A stretch of 46,301 bases of DNA from NCBI GenBank assembly GCA_964515615.1, contig CAZEVI010000002.1, forward strand, positions 1 to 46,301. The letters are read 5' to 3'. The position numbers were made by a program, and so were the translations under genes. Under the pieces are notes generated by a model. It was not told the DNA's origin. It saw only the letters and a list, made by a program, of their open reading frames with translations, and searched no databases. Origin of the DNA: CAZEVI01 sp964515615. Lineage in GTDB: Bacteria > Patescibacteriota > UBA1384 > XYA2-FULL-43-10 > CAINNR01. Positions 35,203-42,354 of the stretch are shown here, piece by piece; within the stretch, counting starts at the first letter, position 1, and every line of letters begins with the position of its first letter.

Positions 35203-35595
35203 CTAATTATTTCGAAAAAGAACATCATCTTTGTCATAAAAATTAATTAAACATCTCTGCGACTGAAACAATTGTTGATCAAAATATAACTCCGAGCGGC
35301 ATGCCCCATCCGGTATTAGCTTCTTCCCGTCTTCGAAACAAGTGATAACTAAAAGTCCTTTCTGAGATGGATTTTCGAAATATAATTGGAACAGTCCTTT
35401 TCGAAGCTCAAACCCATATTTGTCAATCCGAATTGTTGAGTTAAAAAAATGGAAAAGCCCATCTTTTTCAACAATGTATCCATGACTTTCCATTACCGAA
35501 ACAAGTGATTCTTGCAAATTATCTTCCGGAATATCGCAGCCAATTACCAATGAAATAAAAAATACAACGTAAATCACAACAAGAAGCTTTTTCAT
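35203..35595 (-). CDS. Small predicted lipoprotein
   Basis: A 130-aa protein starting MKKLLVVIYVVFFISLVIGC. Lys-Lys, a hydrophobic stretch, then a lipobox (LVIG followed by C20) predict a signal-peptidase II lipoprotein on the outer face of the membrane. The mature part (about 110 residues) shows FHFFNSTIRIDKYGFELRKG and a few Cys; I do not recognise it. The ATG at 35595 has GGGAG 6 nt upstream, and a longer in-frame start is disfavoured. It is transcribed divergently from the small gene at 35746. Confidence 0.8.
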   Translation of the reverse strand: MKKLLVVIYVVFFISLVIGCDIPEDNLQESLVSVMESHGYIVEKDGLFHFFNSTIRIDKYGFELRKGLFQLYFENPSQKGLLVITCFEDGKKLIPDGACRSELYFDQQLFQSQRCLINFYDKDDVLFRNN

Positions 35596-35629
35596 GGCTT
35601 CTCCCTTTATGTGATCTTTTCTCATATAA

Positions 35630-35659
35630 TATATATCATAAAAAAAATAAAAAAACCAA
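35630..35659 (-). promoter_or_regulatory. Probable promoter of the lipoprotein gene
   Basis: On the minus strand: TTGGTT (35659-35654), 18-bp spacer ending in TGA, and TATATA (35635-35630). Confidence 0.5.
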
Positions 35660-35745
35660 ATGGTATATACTTACCGGTGTACTTATTTTGAATAATGTGA
35701 TATAAAATAGATAGTAAAAAATCATTCCCATCAAGGAGGGGAAGC

Positions 35746-35928
35746 ATGAAAAAGACACTGTTGGGTTGTTTTTCCCACCCAACTATTGAACAAATCAGAA
35801 GATTCCAAATTAATAATTTACTGGTAAAATTCTTAAACTTTCGGATCTTTTTACACATGTGTTTCTGTTCCAAATGTATTCAAATTGCCGATGACATTTA
35901 TTACTATCAATCGTCTTGCGATGACTGA
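35746..35928 (+). CDS. Mini-protein like a zf-HC2 (anti-sigma type) zinc finger
   Basis: The 60-aa product has H37, C41 and C44 in the HxxxCxxC pattern (HMCFCSKC), preceded by a basic amphipathic helix. This is the core of zf-HC2 zinc fingers found in anti-sigma factors and in many free-standing small proteins. A strong SD (AAGGAGGGG) lies just before the ATG, an extended -10 (TGATATAAA, 35698-35706) lies upstream, and a terminator follows. No sigma-factor gene is next to it, so a target is not evident. The opposite-strand frame has no such signals. Confidence 0.65.
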   Translation: MKKTLLGCFSHPTIEQIRRFQINNLLVKFLNFRIFLHMCFCSKCIQIADDIYYYQSSCDD

Positions 35929-35945
35929 TATTCTGACAATTTTTA

Positions 35946-35967
35946 CCCGCCACTTTTGGCGGGTTTT
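35946..35967 (+). terminator. Terminator of the gene at 35746
   Basis: CCCGCC-ACTTTT-GGCGGG followed by TTTT, 17 nt past the stop codon. Confidence 0.85.
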
Positions 35968-35970
35968 AAA

Positions 35971-35993
35971 TTAAAAAGCACCAGTTGTGGTGC
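35971..35993 (-). terminator. Terminator of the minus-strand gene at 36006
   Basis: On the minus strand GCACCA-CAAC-TGGTGC is followed by TTTTT. It begins 12 nt past the stop codon at 36006 and sits back to back with the plus-strand terminator at 35946. Confidence 0.85.
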
Positions 35994-36005
35994 CCATAAA
36001 GTCTC

Positions 36006-36401
36006 TCAGTTCTCTCGCTTGCTAACTATTCTAACAGAACGAACCTCAAGCATTCGACTTAAAAGTCTGACCATACTGCCATTTGCGCCGATCCAAAATG
36101 GCTCATCTATTTTTGGAACTTCCAGGTGTGCCGAACCGTCCATTCCAATTTCTAATTTATTGCTGCCTAGCAAATTTTGAATAAAGTCAGTGAACCCAAG
36201 TTTTGATCTATGAACATACCAGCATTTATTTGTGCGCAAATTTGCGACCAGCATATATTCTTTTCGTTGATCTTGGTTCATGCTATCAACATCACTTAAT
36301 TTATTTGATATTTCCTGCTGACTGCATTTCCAAAACGAAGGCATGCCACATTCAGGATCGAAATATTTTTCAATGTCACCCCTAGTGCGAATTTTATTCA
36401 A
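36006..36401 (-). CDS. Hypothetical protein
   Basis: A 131-aa protein that I do not recognise. It is soluble, contains a few Cys and Trp residues (CWYVHRSKLG), and has a C-terminal segment rich in Arg (RLLSRMLEVRSVRIV). The start is TTG at 36401, supported by AAAGGAGG about 8 nt upstream and by the promoter at 36440-36468. The complete set of promoter, SD and terminator makes a real gene likely. It points toward the lipoprotein gene and away from msrB. Confidence 0.75.
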   Translation of the reverse strand: MNKIRTRGDIEKYFDPECGMPSFWKCSQQEISNKLSDVDSMNQDQRKEYMLVANLRTNKCWYVHRSKLGFTDFIQNLLGSNKLEIGMDGSAHLEVPKIDEPFWIGANGSMVRLLSRMLEVRSVRIVSKREN

Positions 36402-36439
36402 GACAAGTGCCTCCTTTCTCGATCATTGTCGCTTCTTTT

Positions 36440-36468
36440 CTTATAGCACAGTTTTAGATGTTAATCAA
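36440..36468 (-). promoter_or_regulatory. Promoter of the minus-strand gene at 36006
   Basis: On the minus strand: TTGATT (36468-36463), 17-bp spacer ending in TGC, and TATAAG (36445-36440). Confidence 0.7.
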
Positions 36469-36681
36469 TGAATTTTGGGCTTATAAACAAAATTTTGATC
36501 TGCATATTGGTGTTTTACTTATTGTAAATGACAAATTAAACACTCTAATTTTTGAACATCTTTTTATCAATCATCTCGTAGGTTTTCGCAAAACTAGGTT
36601 TGGCATTTAACTGGTCTTTTTTTTATTTATTCAATATAATATGATAGGTGAAATAATTGATTTTAACCATTTATTAAAAAA

Positions 36682-37100
36682 ATGATCAAAAAAATTAAAA
36701 AGAGCAATGATCAATGGCAAAAATCCTTTCAAAAGATATTTTTGAAATTACTTGTGATGCCGGCACTAAACTGCCTTTTGATAATTTGTATCATAATCTG
36801 AAAGAAAGGGGGATTTATCGCTGTATCGCTTGCAAATTATCGCTATTTTCCTCTGCCGATAAATTTGATTCTGGCACCGGTTGGCCAAGCTTTTCAAAAG
36901 CGATTATTGACGATCATATTAATATTAAAACTGACACAAGTCACGGTATGATCAGAACCGAAACAATTTGCGGCCGTTGTCAATCCCATTTGGGACATGT
37001 TTTCAACGACTGACCGACTCCAACCGGAAAAAGATTTTGCATGAATTCGGCTGCCCTAATTTTACAACCAAAAGGCAATTTAGATGATTTTTGTGATTAG
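36682..37100 (+). pseudogene. msrB: Methionine-R-sulfoxide reductase MsrB, interrupted by a frameshift and a TGA
   Basis: MsrB reduces Met-R-sulfoxide. The middle frame (ATG 36714) shows LSKDIFEITCDAGTKLPF, zinc cysteines in CIAC and CGRC, GTGWPSF and HLGHVFND. It then meets a TGA at 37011, exactly where the family has Gly (NDGPxPTG). The frame continues PTPTGKRFCMNSAAL with the catalytic Cys (residue 109) and ends at TAG 37098. Upstream, the missing N-terminus (MIKKIKKSNDQWQK) is in another frame starting at ATG 36682, and one extra A in the A-run near 36719 would join them. The two lesions suggest a pseudogene. Stop readthrough at TGA-C is a less likely alternative. The TATAAT at 36635-36640 may be its promoter. 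Confidence 0.75.
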
Positions 37101-37225
37101 TGATATTTCTATTTGGATAAATTTTATCATTAACATATCATTTTCATTACAATATTTTTCGTCTCTAAATGCTAATTAGTGGTATTTTGCTATGATATAG
37201 TTGTAAATATTTAACAGGGAGAAAA

Positions 37226-37441
37226 ATGTCAAAAAGTAAAGGAATGCTTGGTGGGGGAGTTTATGGATTGGCCTTCGTTGGGGCTTTGGTCTATTTTATC
37301 CAACACGCGACTACATTGTGGATGGGAGTTTTAGGAATTCTAAAAGCCATTGTCTGGCCGGCAATGATAATTTACAAAGTTCTTGGTCTTTTAGGGCTTT
37401 TAAAATATTATTTTTTAGTACTAAATTTCTCAACTGTATAA
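37226..37441 (+). CDS. Small membrane protein, conserved hypothetical
   Basis: A 71-aa protein with two probable membrane helices (about residues 10-26 and 30-58). The sequence GVYGLAFVGALVYFIQHA followed by GILKAIVWPAMIIYKVLGLL resembles short membrane proteins seen in many bacteria with no known function. GGGAG lies 5-9 nt before the ATG. A -10 of TGCTATGAT is seen at 37188-37196. It converges on the AMMECR1 gene and overlaps its 3' end by 34 nt. Confidence 0.75.
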   Translation: MSKSKGMLGGGVYGLAFVGALVYFIQHATTLWMGVLGILKAIVWPAMIIYKVLGLLGLLKYYFLVLNFSTV

Positions 37442-37965
37442 GTTTTTATTTTACAGTTATTTTTCCAATCGTAAAAATTAAGTCCGGCCTTATTGCAAAG
37501 TGCCGAGAGAAAATCCGTCGGATTGGCAAGATCCTGCCAAACTTGAGGTAGAAAAGTTGCGCTACGACTGTTTTTTTCGATAATCACTCCGGGCTTATTT
37601 TTTGATATAAATGACAGTAAATCCGATTCATCTTGATAATTTTGAATTTGTATTTTTCCTATAACTGATATTTCAATATCAACTTTTTCAAATTCTTCTG
37701 CTGTTAGCGGTAAAAACCGCGGATCGGAAAAAGCCGCCGAAAGAGCATTTTCAATTACATCTTGATAAAGCGGTTGGCAGGGTTTTAAGTGGCCAACACA
37801 ACCACGAAGTTTGCTATTAATCTCCAAAGTCACAAAAACGGCACCATGGTTTTTTAGTTCTAATGGAATTTTATTTGCATCGATTACAAATTTTTTGCCG
37901 GAAAACTTGGTTTTAATGGTTTCCCTCGCCAAACCGAGCAAAAAAAACCGATTATCTCGTTTCAT
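37408..37965 (-). CDS. AMMECR1-domain protein (AmmeMemoRadiSam system protein A)
   Basis: The 185-aa protein is a single AMMECR1 domain with the hallmark RGCVG (54-58), followed by DPRFLPLTAEEFEKVDIEISV in parts. Its biochemical role is uncertain in general; prokaryotic members co-occur with a Memo-like protein and a radical SAM enzyme, and both are encoded just upstream here. It is the last gene of the minus-strand operon, 31 nt after the unknown gene at 37997. No SD is obvious. The 3' end overlaps the convergent small membrane protein gene. Confidence 0.92.
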   Translation of the reverse strand: MKRDNRFFLLGLARETIKTKFSGKKFVIDANKIPLELKNHGAVFVTLEINSKLRGCVGHLKPCQPLYQDVIENALSAAFSDPRFLPLTAEEFEKVDIEISVIGKIQIQNYQDESDLLSFISKNKPGVIIEKNSRSATFLPQVWQDLANPTDFLSALCNKAGLNFYDWKNNCKIKTYTVEKFSTKK

Positions 37966-37996
37966 AAAATATAATTAGTTACGCGGCTTTGGTGTT

Positions 37997-38542
37997 TTAA
38001 GCATTCCAAAGTCTTTCTTTAACATTTTCAGCAATGACACCAATTTGTTTTGGCGTCTTGACTTTGGTGGAATGGCCAATATAATTGGAAGCTTGAAGAA
38101 CAAGCTCATTGCATGATTTTAGAACTCCCATTTGATAAGGAGTAAGCCCGTCTGTTTGTGCTTTAAATTTTCTACAAATTTCTCTCCAATGCATAGGAAT
38201 ATCGGAGTTGTCTCGACGTGAATATTCAAAAAGTAAACCTTCATTCCCAATAAAATGCTGAATAGTAGCATTAAGTTGCTTTAGATCTTGGTCAGTTTGT
38301 TGTTCTTCAACTAGCTGTTCAAGTGTTTGGCCATTTTGAAGTTTTTGGAAAATCTCCTGACCGCGATGAAAAGTATCAGATAAAAATCTGTCGTGGAAGC
38401 CAATTTCATCCTCAACTTGAGAGTGTAATGAAGTTAAACCGAGAATAAATTGTTGAAAATCCGGATTGTTCAGAATTTCCGACTCTTGTGGCGTCAACAA
38501 AAAAGTATTGTTTGGCTCGGCCTCAAATTTATGTAAAACCAT
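37997..38542 (-). CDS. Hypothetical helical protein inside the AmmeMemoRadiSam operon
   Basis: A 181-aa protein that I do not recognise, with no signal peptide or membrane helix. It is rich in Gln, Glu and Leu (GQTLEQLVEEQQTDQDLKQL), so it is probably mostly helical. It begins at an ATG with a very good SD (TAGGAGG). It lies between the Memo-like gene (25 nt away) and the AMMECR1 gene (31 nt away), on the same strand, so it is very likely co-transcribed with them. A role in the same process is suggested by position only. Confidence 0.8.
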   Translation of the reverse strand: MVLHKFEAEPNNTFLLTPQESEILNNPDFQQFILGLTSLHSQVEDEIGFHDRFLSDTFHRGQEIFQKLQNGQTLEQLVEEQQTDQDLKQLNATIQHFIGNEGLLFEYSRRDNSDIPMHWREICRKFKAQTDGLTPYQMGVLKSCNELVLQASNYIGHSTKVKTPKQIGVIAENVKERLWNA

Positions 38543-38567
38543 TTTTCCTCCTAAATTTTAATAATAT

Positions 38568-39173
38568 TTATATTAATTTAGCTACCAAATAACCGACGCC
38601 AAATGGAGCTTCGTACGAAAGGATTTTCGATTTGAGCTTGCTATTTTCGCCGAACAGAAGTCCGAAAGTAAAAGCAAATGATCGCATACCGCAATCAGCA
38701 GCAAAAGGGTATTTTTTGTCTAGCCTAAGAATTTCTTCGACATTTTTCCTCATTAGTAAGTCAGAAAACTCTTTGTCAAATTTCGGTCCATCGGGATGAA
38801 AACCATATGGGCCGTCGGGGGTTAAAACGTGTGATAAATCGCCAGAAGCAATAATAGCGAATGATTTCTTTTGGTCAAGTTTTTTGGCAAATTTCTCACC
38901 TTTCAAAAAATACGAATTAACTGAATCTTCTCCACAAAGAAATTGATGAATTTTGCCAGAAAAATTTTTAGCAATAAAAAATAGCGGCACGTTAAAACCC
39001 CAGTCGCGGTGTGGCGAGCTAATGATAATCTCATCAATATTTAGTTTTGCGAAATCTTCGCCGAGTTGATTTAGAGAACGTATGGTATTTTCGATTTGTT
39101 GATGATCACTGACAGTTCCGATATCTGGCAACAAAATCGGAGCATGTGGCGAGATTACGGCAAATTTAATCAT
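38568..39173 (-). CDS. Memo-like protein / class III extradiol dioxygenase fold (AmmeMemoRadiSam protein B)
   Basis: The 201-aa protein starts MIKFAVISPHAPILLPDIG and has the other His-containing motifs of this fold: SSPHRDWG and ASGDLSH. These align with the metal-binding region of the LigB/Memo family. The product could bind a non-haem metal; what it oxidises is not visible. The ATG at 39173 lies one base after the stop of the radical SAM gene. A TTG 12 nt earlier is an alternative start that would overlap that gene. It is the second gene of the operon. Confidence 0.88.
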   Translation of the reverse strand: MIKFAVISPHAPILLPDIGTVSDHQQIENTIRSLNQLGEDFAKLNIDEIIISSPHRDWGFNVPLFFIAKNFSGKIHQFLCGEDSVNSYFLKGEKFAKKLDQKKSFAIIASGDLSHVLTPDGPYGFHPDGPKFDKEFSDLLMRKNVEEILRLDKKYPFAADCGMRSFAFTFGLLFGENSKLKSKILSYEAPFGVGYLVAKLI

Positions 39174-39174
39174 C

Positions 39175-40191
39175 TTAACTTTCAAATATTTTTAAATTGC
39201 ATTCCGGACAATGTCCAGCTTTTGACTGTTTTACTACATTATATCCTAATCGAGAAATAACTAAAGTTTTGCATTTAGGGCAATAAGTGTTGTCAAATTT
39301 GGGGTTGAAAAGATTGCCGAGATAAACGTATTTTAAGCCCCGATCAATTGCGATTTGACGGATTTTTTCTAGTGTTGCCATCCGTGTTTCCGGCAAATGC
39401 TTTAATTTCCATGAAATTTCAGGTGAAAATGCGCTAATATGCCAAGGAGTTTCCGGCCCAAGTGTAGTGAATATAAAATCCGCCAGCTTGGCAAGCATTT
39501 CTTCATTATCAGAACGAGTCGGGATGACCAATGTTGTAACTTCCAAATGAATGCCACGTTTAGAAAATTTTGTACAATTTTTTAAAACCGGAGCAATTTT
39601 AGCGCCGCAATTTTGCTGATAGAAAACATTATCAAAAGATTTTAGATCAATATTAATAGCATCAAGATAGGGAACAATTTTAGTAATTACATCGTTTGAC
39701 ATATAGCCGTTGGAGACCCAAACATTTTTTAAACCGGCTTTTTTGGCCAATCTCATTGTATCGAGTGCAAATTCAACCCAAATTGTTGGCTCGTTGTAAG
39801 TGTAAGCAATAGACAAACAGTTTTCGTTTTTTGCCCGACTTACAATCTCCGCCGGTAAAAGCGACAATCCAAAATCAACTGATTTTTGATCTGCTCCAGA
39901 AATCTGGGAGATATTGTAGTTTTGACAATTTTGGCAATGGAAATTACAACCCAAAGTTCCAACAGAAAACGCTACGCTTCCGGGGAGAAAATGATAAAAA
40001 GGTTTTTTTTCGATTGGGTCCACATTGGCGGCAACAACTTTTCCATATGTAAGCAATTGCAATTGACCATCAATGTTTTGTCTGACTCCGCAGATTCCAA
40101 TTTTGCCGACGATAATTTTGCAAAAATGATTGCACGCCTGGCACTGAACTTTTTTATTATCCAATTTTTTATAAAAAGCCGTTTTTTTCAC
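39175..40191 (-). CDS. Radical SAM enzyme of the AmmeMemoRadiSam system
   Basis: First gene of the minus-strand operon, 338 aa. The iron-sulfur motif CxxxCxxC is C82, C86, C89 (GCNFHCQNCQN). An N-terminal Cys set (C17, C20, C24, C34; VQCQACNHFC...GICGVR) precedes it, and a C-terminal zinc-ribbon-like pair (CPKC and CPEC) ends the protein. VDPIEKKPFYHFLPGS is highly typical of this family, which is related to pyruvate formate-lyase activating enzymes. I chose the GTG at 40191 because AAGGAG lies 7 nt upstream and the promoter starts about 13 nt earlier; the longer frame lacks such support. The substrate is not known from sequence. Confidence 0.93.
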   Translation of the reverse strand: MKKTAFYKKLDNKKVQCQACNHFCKIIVGKIGICGVRQNIDGQLQLLTYGKVVAANVDPIEKKPFYHFLPGSVAFSVGTLGCNFHCQNCQNYNISQISGADQKSVDFGLSLLPAEIVSRAKNENCLSIAYTYNEPTIWVEFALDTMRLAKKAGLKNVWVSNGYMSNDVITKIVPYLDAINIDLKSFDNVFYQQNCGAKIAPVLKNCTKFSKRGIHLEVTTLVIPTRSDNEEMLAKLADFIFTTLGPETPWHISAFSPEISWKLKHLPETRMATLEKIRQIAIDRGLKYVYLGNLFNPKFDNTYCPKCKTLVISRLGYNVVKQSKAGHCPECNLKIFES

Positions 40192-40210
40192 TTGTCGTCT
40201 CCTTGCAATC

Positions 40211-40239
40211 ATAATATAACTAAAATCGAATTCAATCAA
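40211..40239 (-). promoter_or_regulatory. Promoter of the AmmeMemoRadiSam operon
   Basis: On the minus strand: TTGATT (40239-40234), 17-bp spacer, and TATTAT (40216-40211). The leader of about 13 nt holds the SD of the radical SAM gene. Confidence 0.65.
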
Positions 40240-40318
40240 TCAATGTTAGAAAAGTGGAATCGACATTATCGAAAAGCTAATAATGTAGTACTGTAAAAGA
40301 TATTTTTGGCAAAAAGTG

Positions 40319-40347
40319 TTGACTATTTATTTTTTTTATGCTAGAAT
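40319..40347 (+). promoter_or_regulatory. infA promoter, predicted leaderless start
   Basis: TTGACT (40319-40324), 17-bp spacer, and TAGAAT (40342-40347) extended by TG at 40339. The expected start site (40353-40355) is next to the infA ATG at 40356. No SD is present. Confidence 0.7.
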
Positions 40348-40355
40348 TAAAGTCA

Positions 40356-40589
40356 ATGGTAGAACATGAAGTTATAAACGTTGAAGGCACGGTTGAAGAG
40401 TCTTTGCCAAATTCAACCTTTATTGTTAAATTAACGTCGGGACAGACAATTATTGCTTATCTCTCGGGTAGAATGAAGAAGAATTCGATTAAAGTTACCA
40501 CCGGAGATAAAGTTCAAGTTGAACTCACCCCATACGATTTAACCAAAGGCAGAATTACAGTCAGAGAAAATCCTTCCCGTCGGCAATAG
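40356..40589 (+). CDS. infA: Translation initiation factor IF-1
   Basis: Binds the 30S A-site during initiation. The 77-aa OB-fold protein has VEGTVEESLPNSTFIVKL, SGRMKKNSIKVTTGDKVQVE (in parts) and LTPYDLTKGRITVR. I start it at ATG 40356 (MVEHEVINVEG) because the longer frame begins inside the -10 element. It is the first gene of the alpha-type operon, but secY-adk-map, usually next to it, is 5 kb away behind the accessory island. Confidence 0.96.
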   Translation: MVEHEVINVEGTVEESLPNSTFIVKLTSGQTIIAYLSGRMKKNSIKVTTGDKVQVELTPYDLTKGRITVRENPSRRQ

Positions 40590-40649
40590 TAAAAAGGATA
40601 TTTTCTGTTTTTTTGTTTGCTTTGTTTTTATTGGCATTAAATTTGTTTT

Positions 40650-40796
40650 ATGAAAGTTAGACCGTCAGTCAAAAAAATTTGCAGTCGATGCAAAATTGTC
40701 ATTCGAAAAAAGAAAAACAGTTCGACATCTGCCACTCTGCATCGAACAATTTTTTGTATCTGCTCCAACCCTAAACATAAACAACGACAAGGATAA
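40650..40796 (+). CDS. rpmJ: 50S ribosomal protein L36, with an insertion
   Basis: Too short for most ORF callers: 48 codons starting MKVRPSVKKICSRCK and ending SNPKHKQRQG, both canonical for L36. Zinc ligands are C11, C14, C38 and H43; the CSNPKH spacing equals the usual one. The usual length is 37-38 aa; the extra 11 residues lie between the two halves (around residues 22-34, KKNSSTSATLHRT). It begins 60 nt after infA and ends 2 nt before rpsM. Confidence 0.95.
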   Translation: MKVRPSVKKICSRCKIVIRKKKNSSTSATLHRTIFCICSNPKHKQRQG

Positions 40797-40798
40797 TT

Positions 40799-41185
40799 AT
40801 GGTTAGAATTTCTGGGATTGACATTCCAAATGACAAACGAATTGAAATCGCTCTAACCTATGTTTTTGGTATTGGCTTAACTTCCAGCAAAAAAATTCTC
40901 TCGGCGACAAAAATTGATCCAAACATTCGCGCCAATAAACTTTCTGCCGATGATCTGGAAAAAATCCGCCAAATTATCAACAAAGATTATCAAATTGAGG
41001 GCGACTTAAAAACCGTTGTCTCACAAAATATCAAACGGCTGAAAGAGATCGGAACTTATCGAGGCACGCGACATTCGCGCGGTTTACCGGTTCGTGGTCA
41101 ACAAACCCAAACCAATGCCCGCACAAAACGCGGCAAAAAAGTAACTGTCGGTTCTGGTCGTAAAAAAGCTGCTGAAAAAACATAA
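40799..41185 (+). CDS. rpsM: 30S ribosomal protein S13
   Basis: Head protein that contacts the P-site tRNA and 50S. The 128-aa protein begins VRISGIDIPNDKRIEIALTY and ends with RGTRHSRGLPVRGQQTQTNARTKRG, both given in part. AAGGA lies upstream of the ATG. It is followed by rpsK after 32 nt. Confidence 0.97.
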   Translation: MVRISGIDIPNDKRIEIALTYVFGIGLTSSKKILSATKIDPNIRANKLSADDLEKIRQIINKDYQIEGDLKTVVSQNIKRLKEIGTYRGTRHSRGLPVRGQQTQTNARTKRGKKVTVGSGRKKAAEKT

Positions 41186-41217
41186 TATTGATATTAATTT
41201 TTAACGATTTTATATAA

Positions 41218-41613
41218 ATGGTGAGCAAAACAAACAAAACAAGCAAAAAGAAAAAAAAATTACAACCGGTAGTCAGCGGTAATGTTTATATTCAATCATC
41301 TTTCAATAACACCATTGTAACCGTTACCGACGAAAAGGGTGGAGTTATTGCATGGGCATCAGCCGGTTCAATTGGTTTTAAAGGATCGAAAAAATCGACC
41401 CCTTACGCCGCTTCTTTGGCAGCATCGGCCGCAATTGAAAAAGCCAAACTTCGAGGTTTGCGAAAATCAAGCATTTATATTTCCGGTGTCGGTTCCGGTC
41501 GCGATTCAGCAATTCGGGCATTTCATTCGGCGAATATTGATGTTGACAAAATTGTCGATGTAACCCCAATGGCCCACAACGGCTGCCGGCGTAAAAAAAC
41601 CCGTCGTGTCTAA
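41218..41613 (+). CDS. rpsK: 30S ribosomal protein S11
   Basis: Platform protein. The 131-aa protein has the Lys-rich start, IQSSFNNTIVTVTDEKGGVIAWASAG in parts, GSGRDSAIRAFHSANI, and DVTPMAHNGCRRKKTRRV. No SD is visible. A 94-nt gap follows. Confidence 0.97.
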   Translation: MVSKTNKTSKKKKKLQPVVSGNVYIQSSFNNTIVTVTDEKGGVIAWASAGSIGFKGSKKSTPYAASLAASAAIEKAKLRGLRKSSIYISGVGSGRDSAIRAFHSANIDVDKIVDVTPMAHNGCRRKKTRRV

Positions 41614-41641
41614 TTCCAGAAATTTTGTTAACGAAAAACCC

Positions 41642-41650
41642 TGTTAAAAT
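41642..41650 (+). promoter_or_regulatory. Possible internal promoter before rpsD
   Basis: TGTTAAAAT at 41642-41650 is an extended -10 in the 94-nt rpsK-rpsD gap. The -35 region is poor. Confidence 0.3.
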
Positions 41651-41707
41651 AAGTACATAATTACAGTTTTTCATCACTAACCACTAAAAATAAATATTGA
41701 GAACAAT

Positions 41708-42301
41708 ATGAATCATGGATGTCGAAAATGTAGAAGAGAGGGAGTCAAACTTTTCCTAAAAGGTGATAAGTGTTTTTCGCCGAAGTGTCCGGTATCAACT
41801 CGTCCTTTCCCACCCGGCCAACATGGCCCAAATTTTTTTAGTAAACTTTCAGAATTCGGCAAACAACTTCGGGAAAAACAGAAAGTCAAAAAAGTTTATG
41901 GCATCAATGAAACTCAACTGAAAAATTATTATGACAAAGCTTCGAAAAAAATCGGTGATACTAGCGAAAACCTAGTTCAATTGCTTGAAAGCCGTCTTGA
42001 TTCGATTATCTATCGTTTAGCAATTGCCCCTTCGCGATCGACTGTTCGTCAAATGGTCAGCCACCGTTATTTTCGAGTCGGCAAACGAATCGTCAATATC
42101 GCTTCGCACGTTATTACACCAAAAGACGAAATTAGCCTCAATGATAAAAAAAAGGTTTCCTTAAACAACAAAACCAACCTGCCGTCATGGATTTCTGTCG
42201 ACGCCAAAACTTCAATTATTAAACTGAAAAATCTTCCCAATAAAGATGAAATCGACTTGCCATTTGATATTAATTTAGTTATAGAATATTATTCACGATA
42301 A
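41708..42301 (+). CDS. rpsD: 30S ribosomal protein S4, zinc-type N-terminus
   Basis: Nucleates 30S body assembly and helps decoding fidelity; it is the alpha-operon repressor in E. coli. The 197-aa protein has an N-terminal zinc finger (C5, C8 and two later Cys in KCFSPKCP), PFPPGQHG, LLESRLDSIIYRLAIAPSRSTVRQMVSH in parts (S4 RNA-binding domain), and YYSR at the end. A 53-nt gap with a hairpin separates it from rpoA. Confidence 0.97.
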   Translation: MNHGCRKCRREGVKLFLKGDKCFSPKCPVSTRPFPPGQHGPNFFSKLSEFGKQLREKQKVKKVYGINETQLKNYYDKASKKIGDTSENLVQLLESRLDSIIYRLAIAPSRSTVRQMVSHRYFRVGKRIVNIASHVITPKDEISLNDKKKVSLNNKTNLPSWISVDAKTSIIKLKNLPNKDEIDLPFDINLVIEYYSR

Positions 42302-42307
42302 ATATAC

Positions 42308-42336
42308 GCCGGTATTTTTACTCTGTAAATTCCGGC
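42308..42336 (+). promoter_or_regulatory. Hairpin just before the rpoA ribosome-binding site
   Basis: GCCGG (42308-42312) pairs with CCGGC (42332-42336), and ATTT/AAAT extends the stem inward after one mismatch. There is no T-run. It lies 6 nt before the rpoA SD, so it could affect rpoA translation or RNA stability. Confidence 0.4.
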
Positions 42337-42354
42337 CGAAATAAAGGAGAGAAT

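Noticed and set aside
35622..35873. Minus-strand 83-aa hydrophobic frame
   Set aside because: It lies opposite the SD-led zf-HC2-like gene, spans the divergent promoter region, and has no SD.
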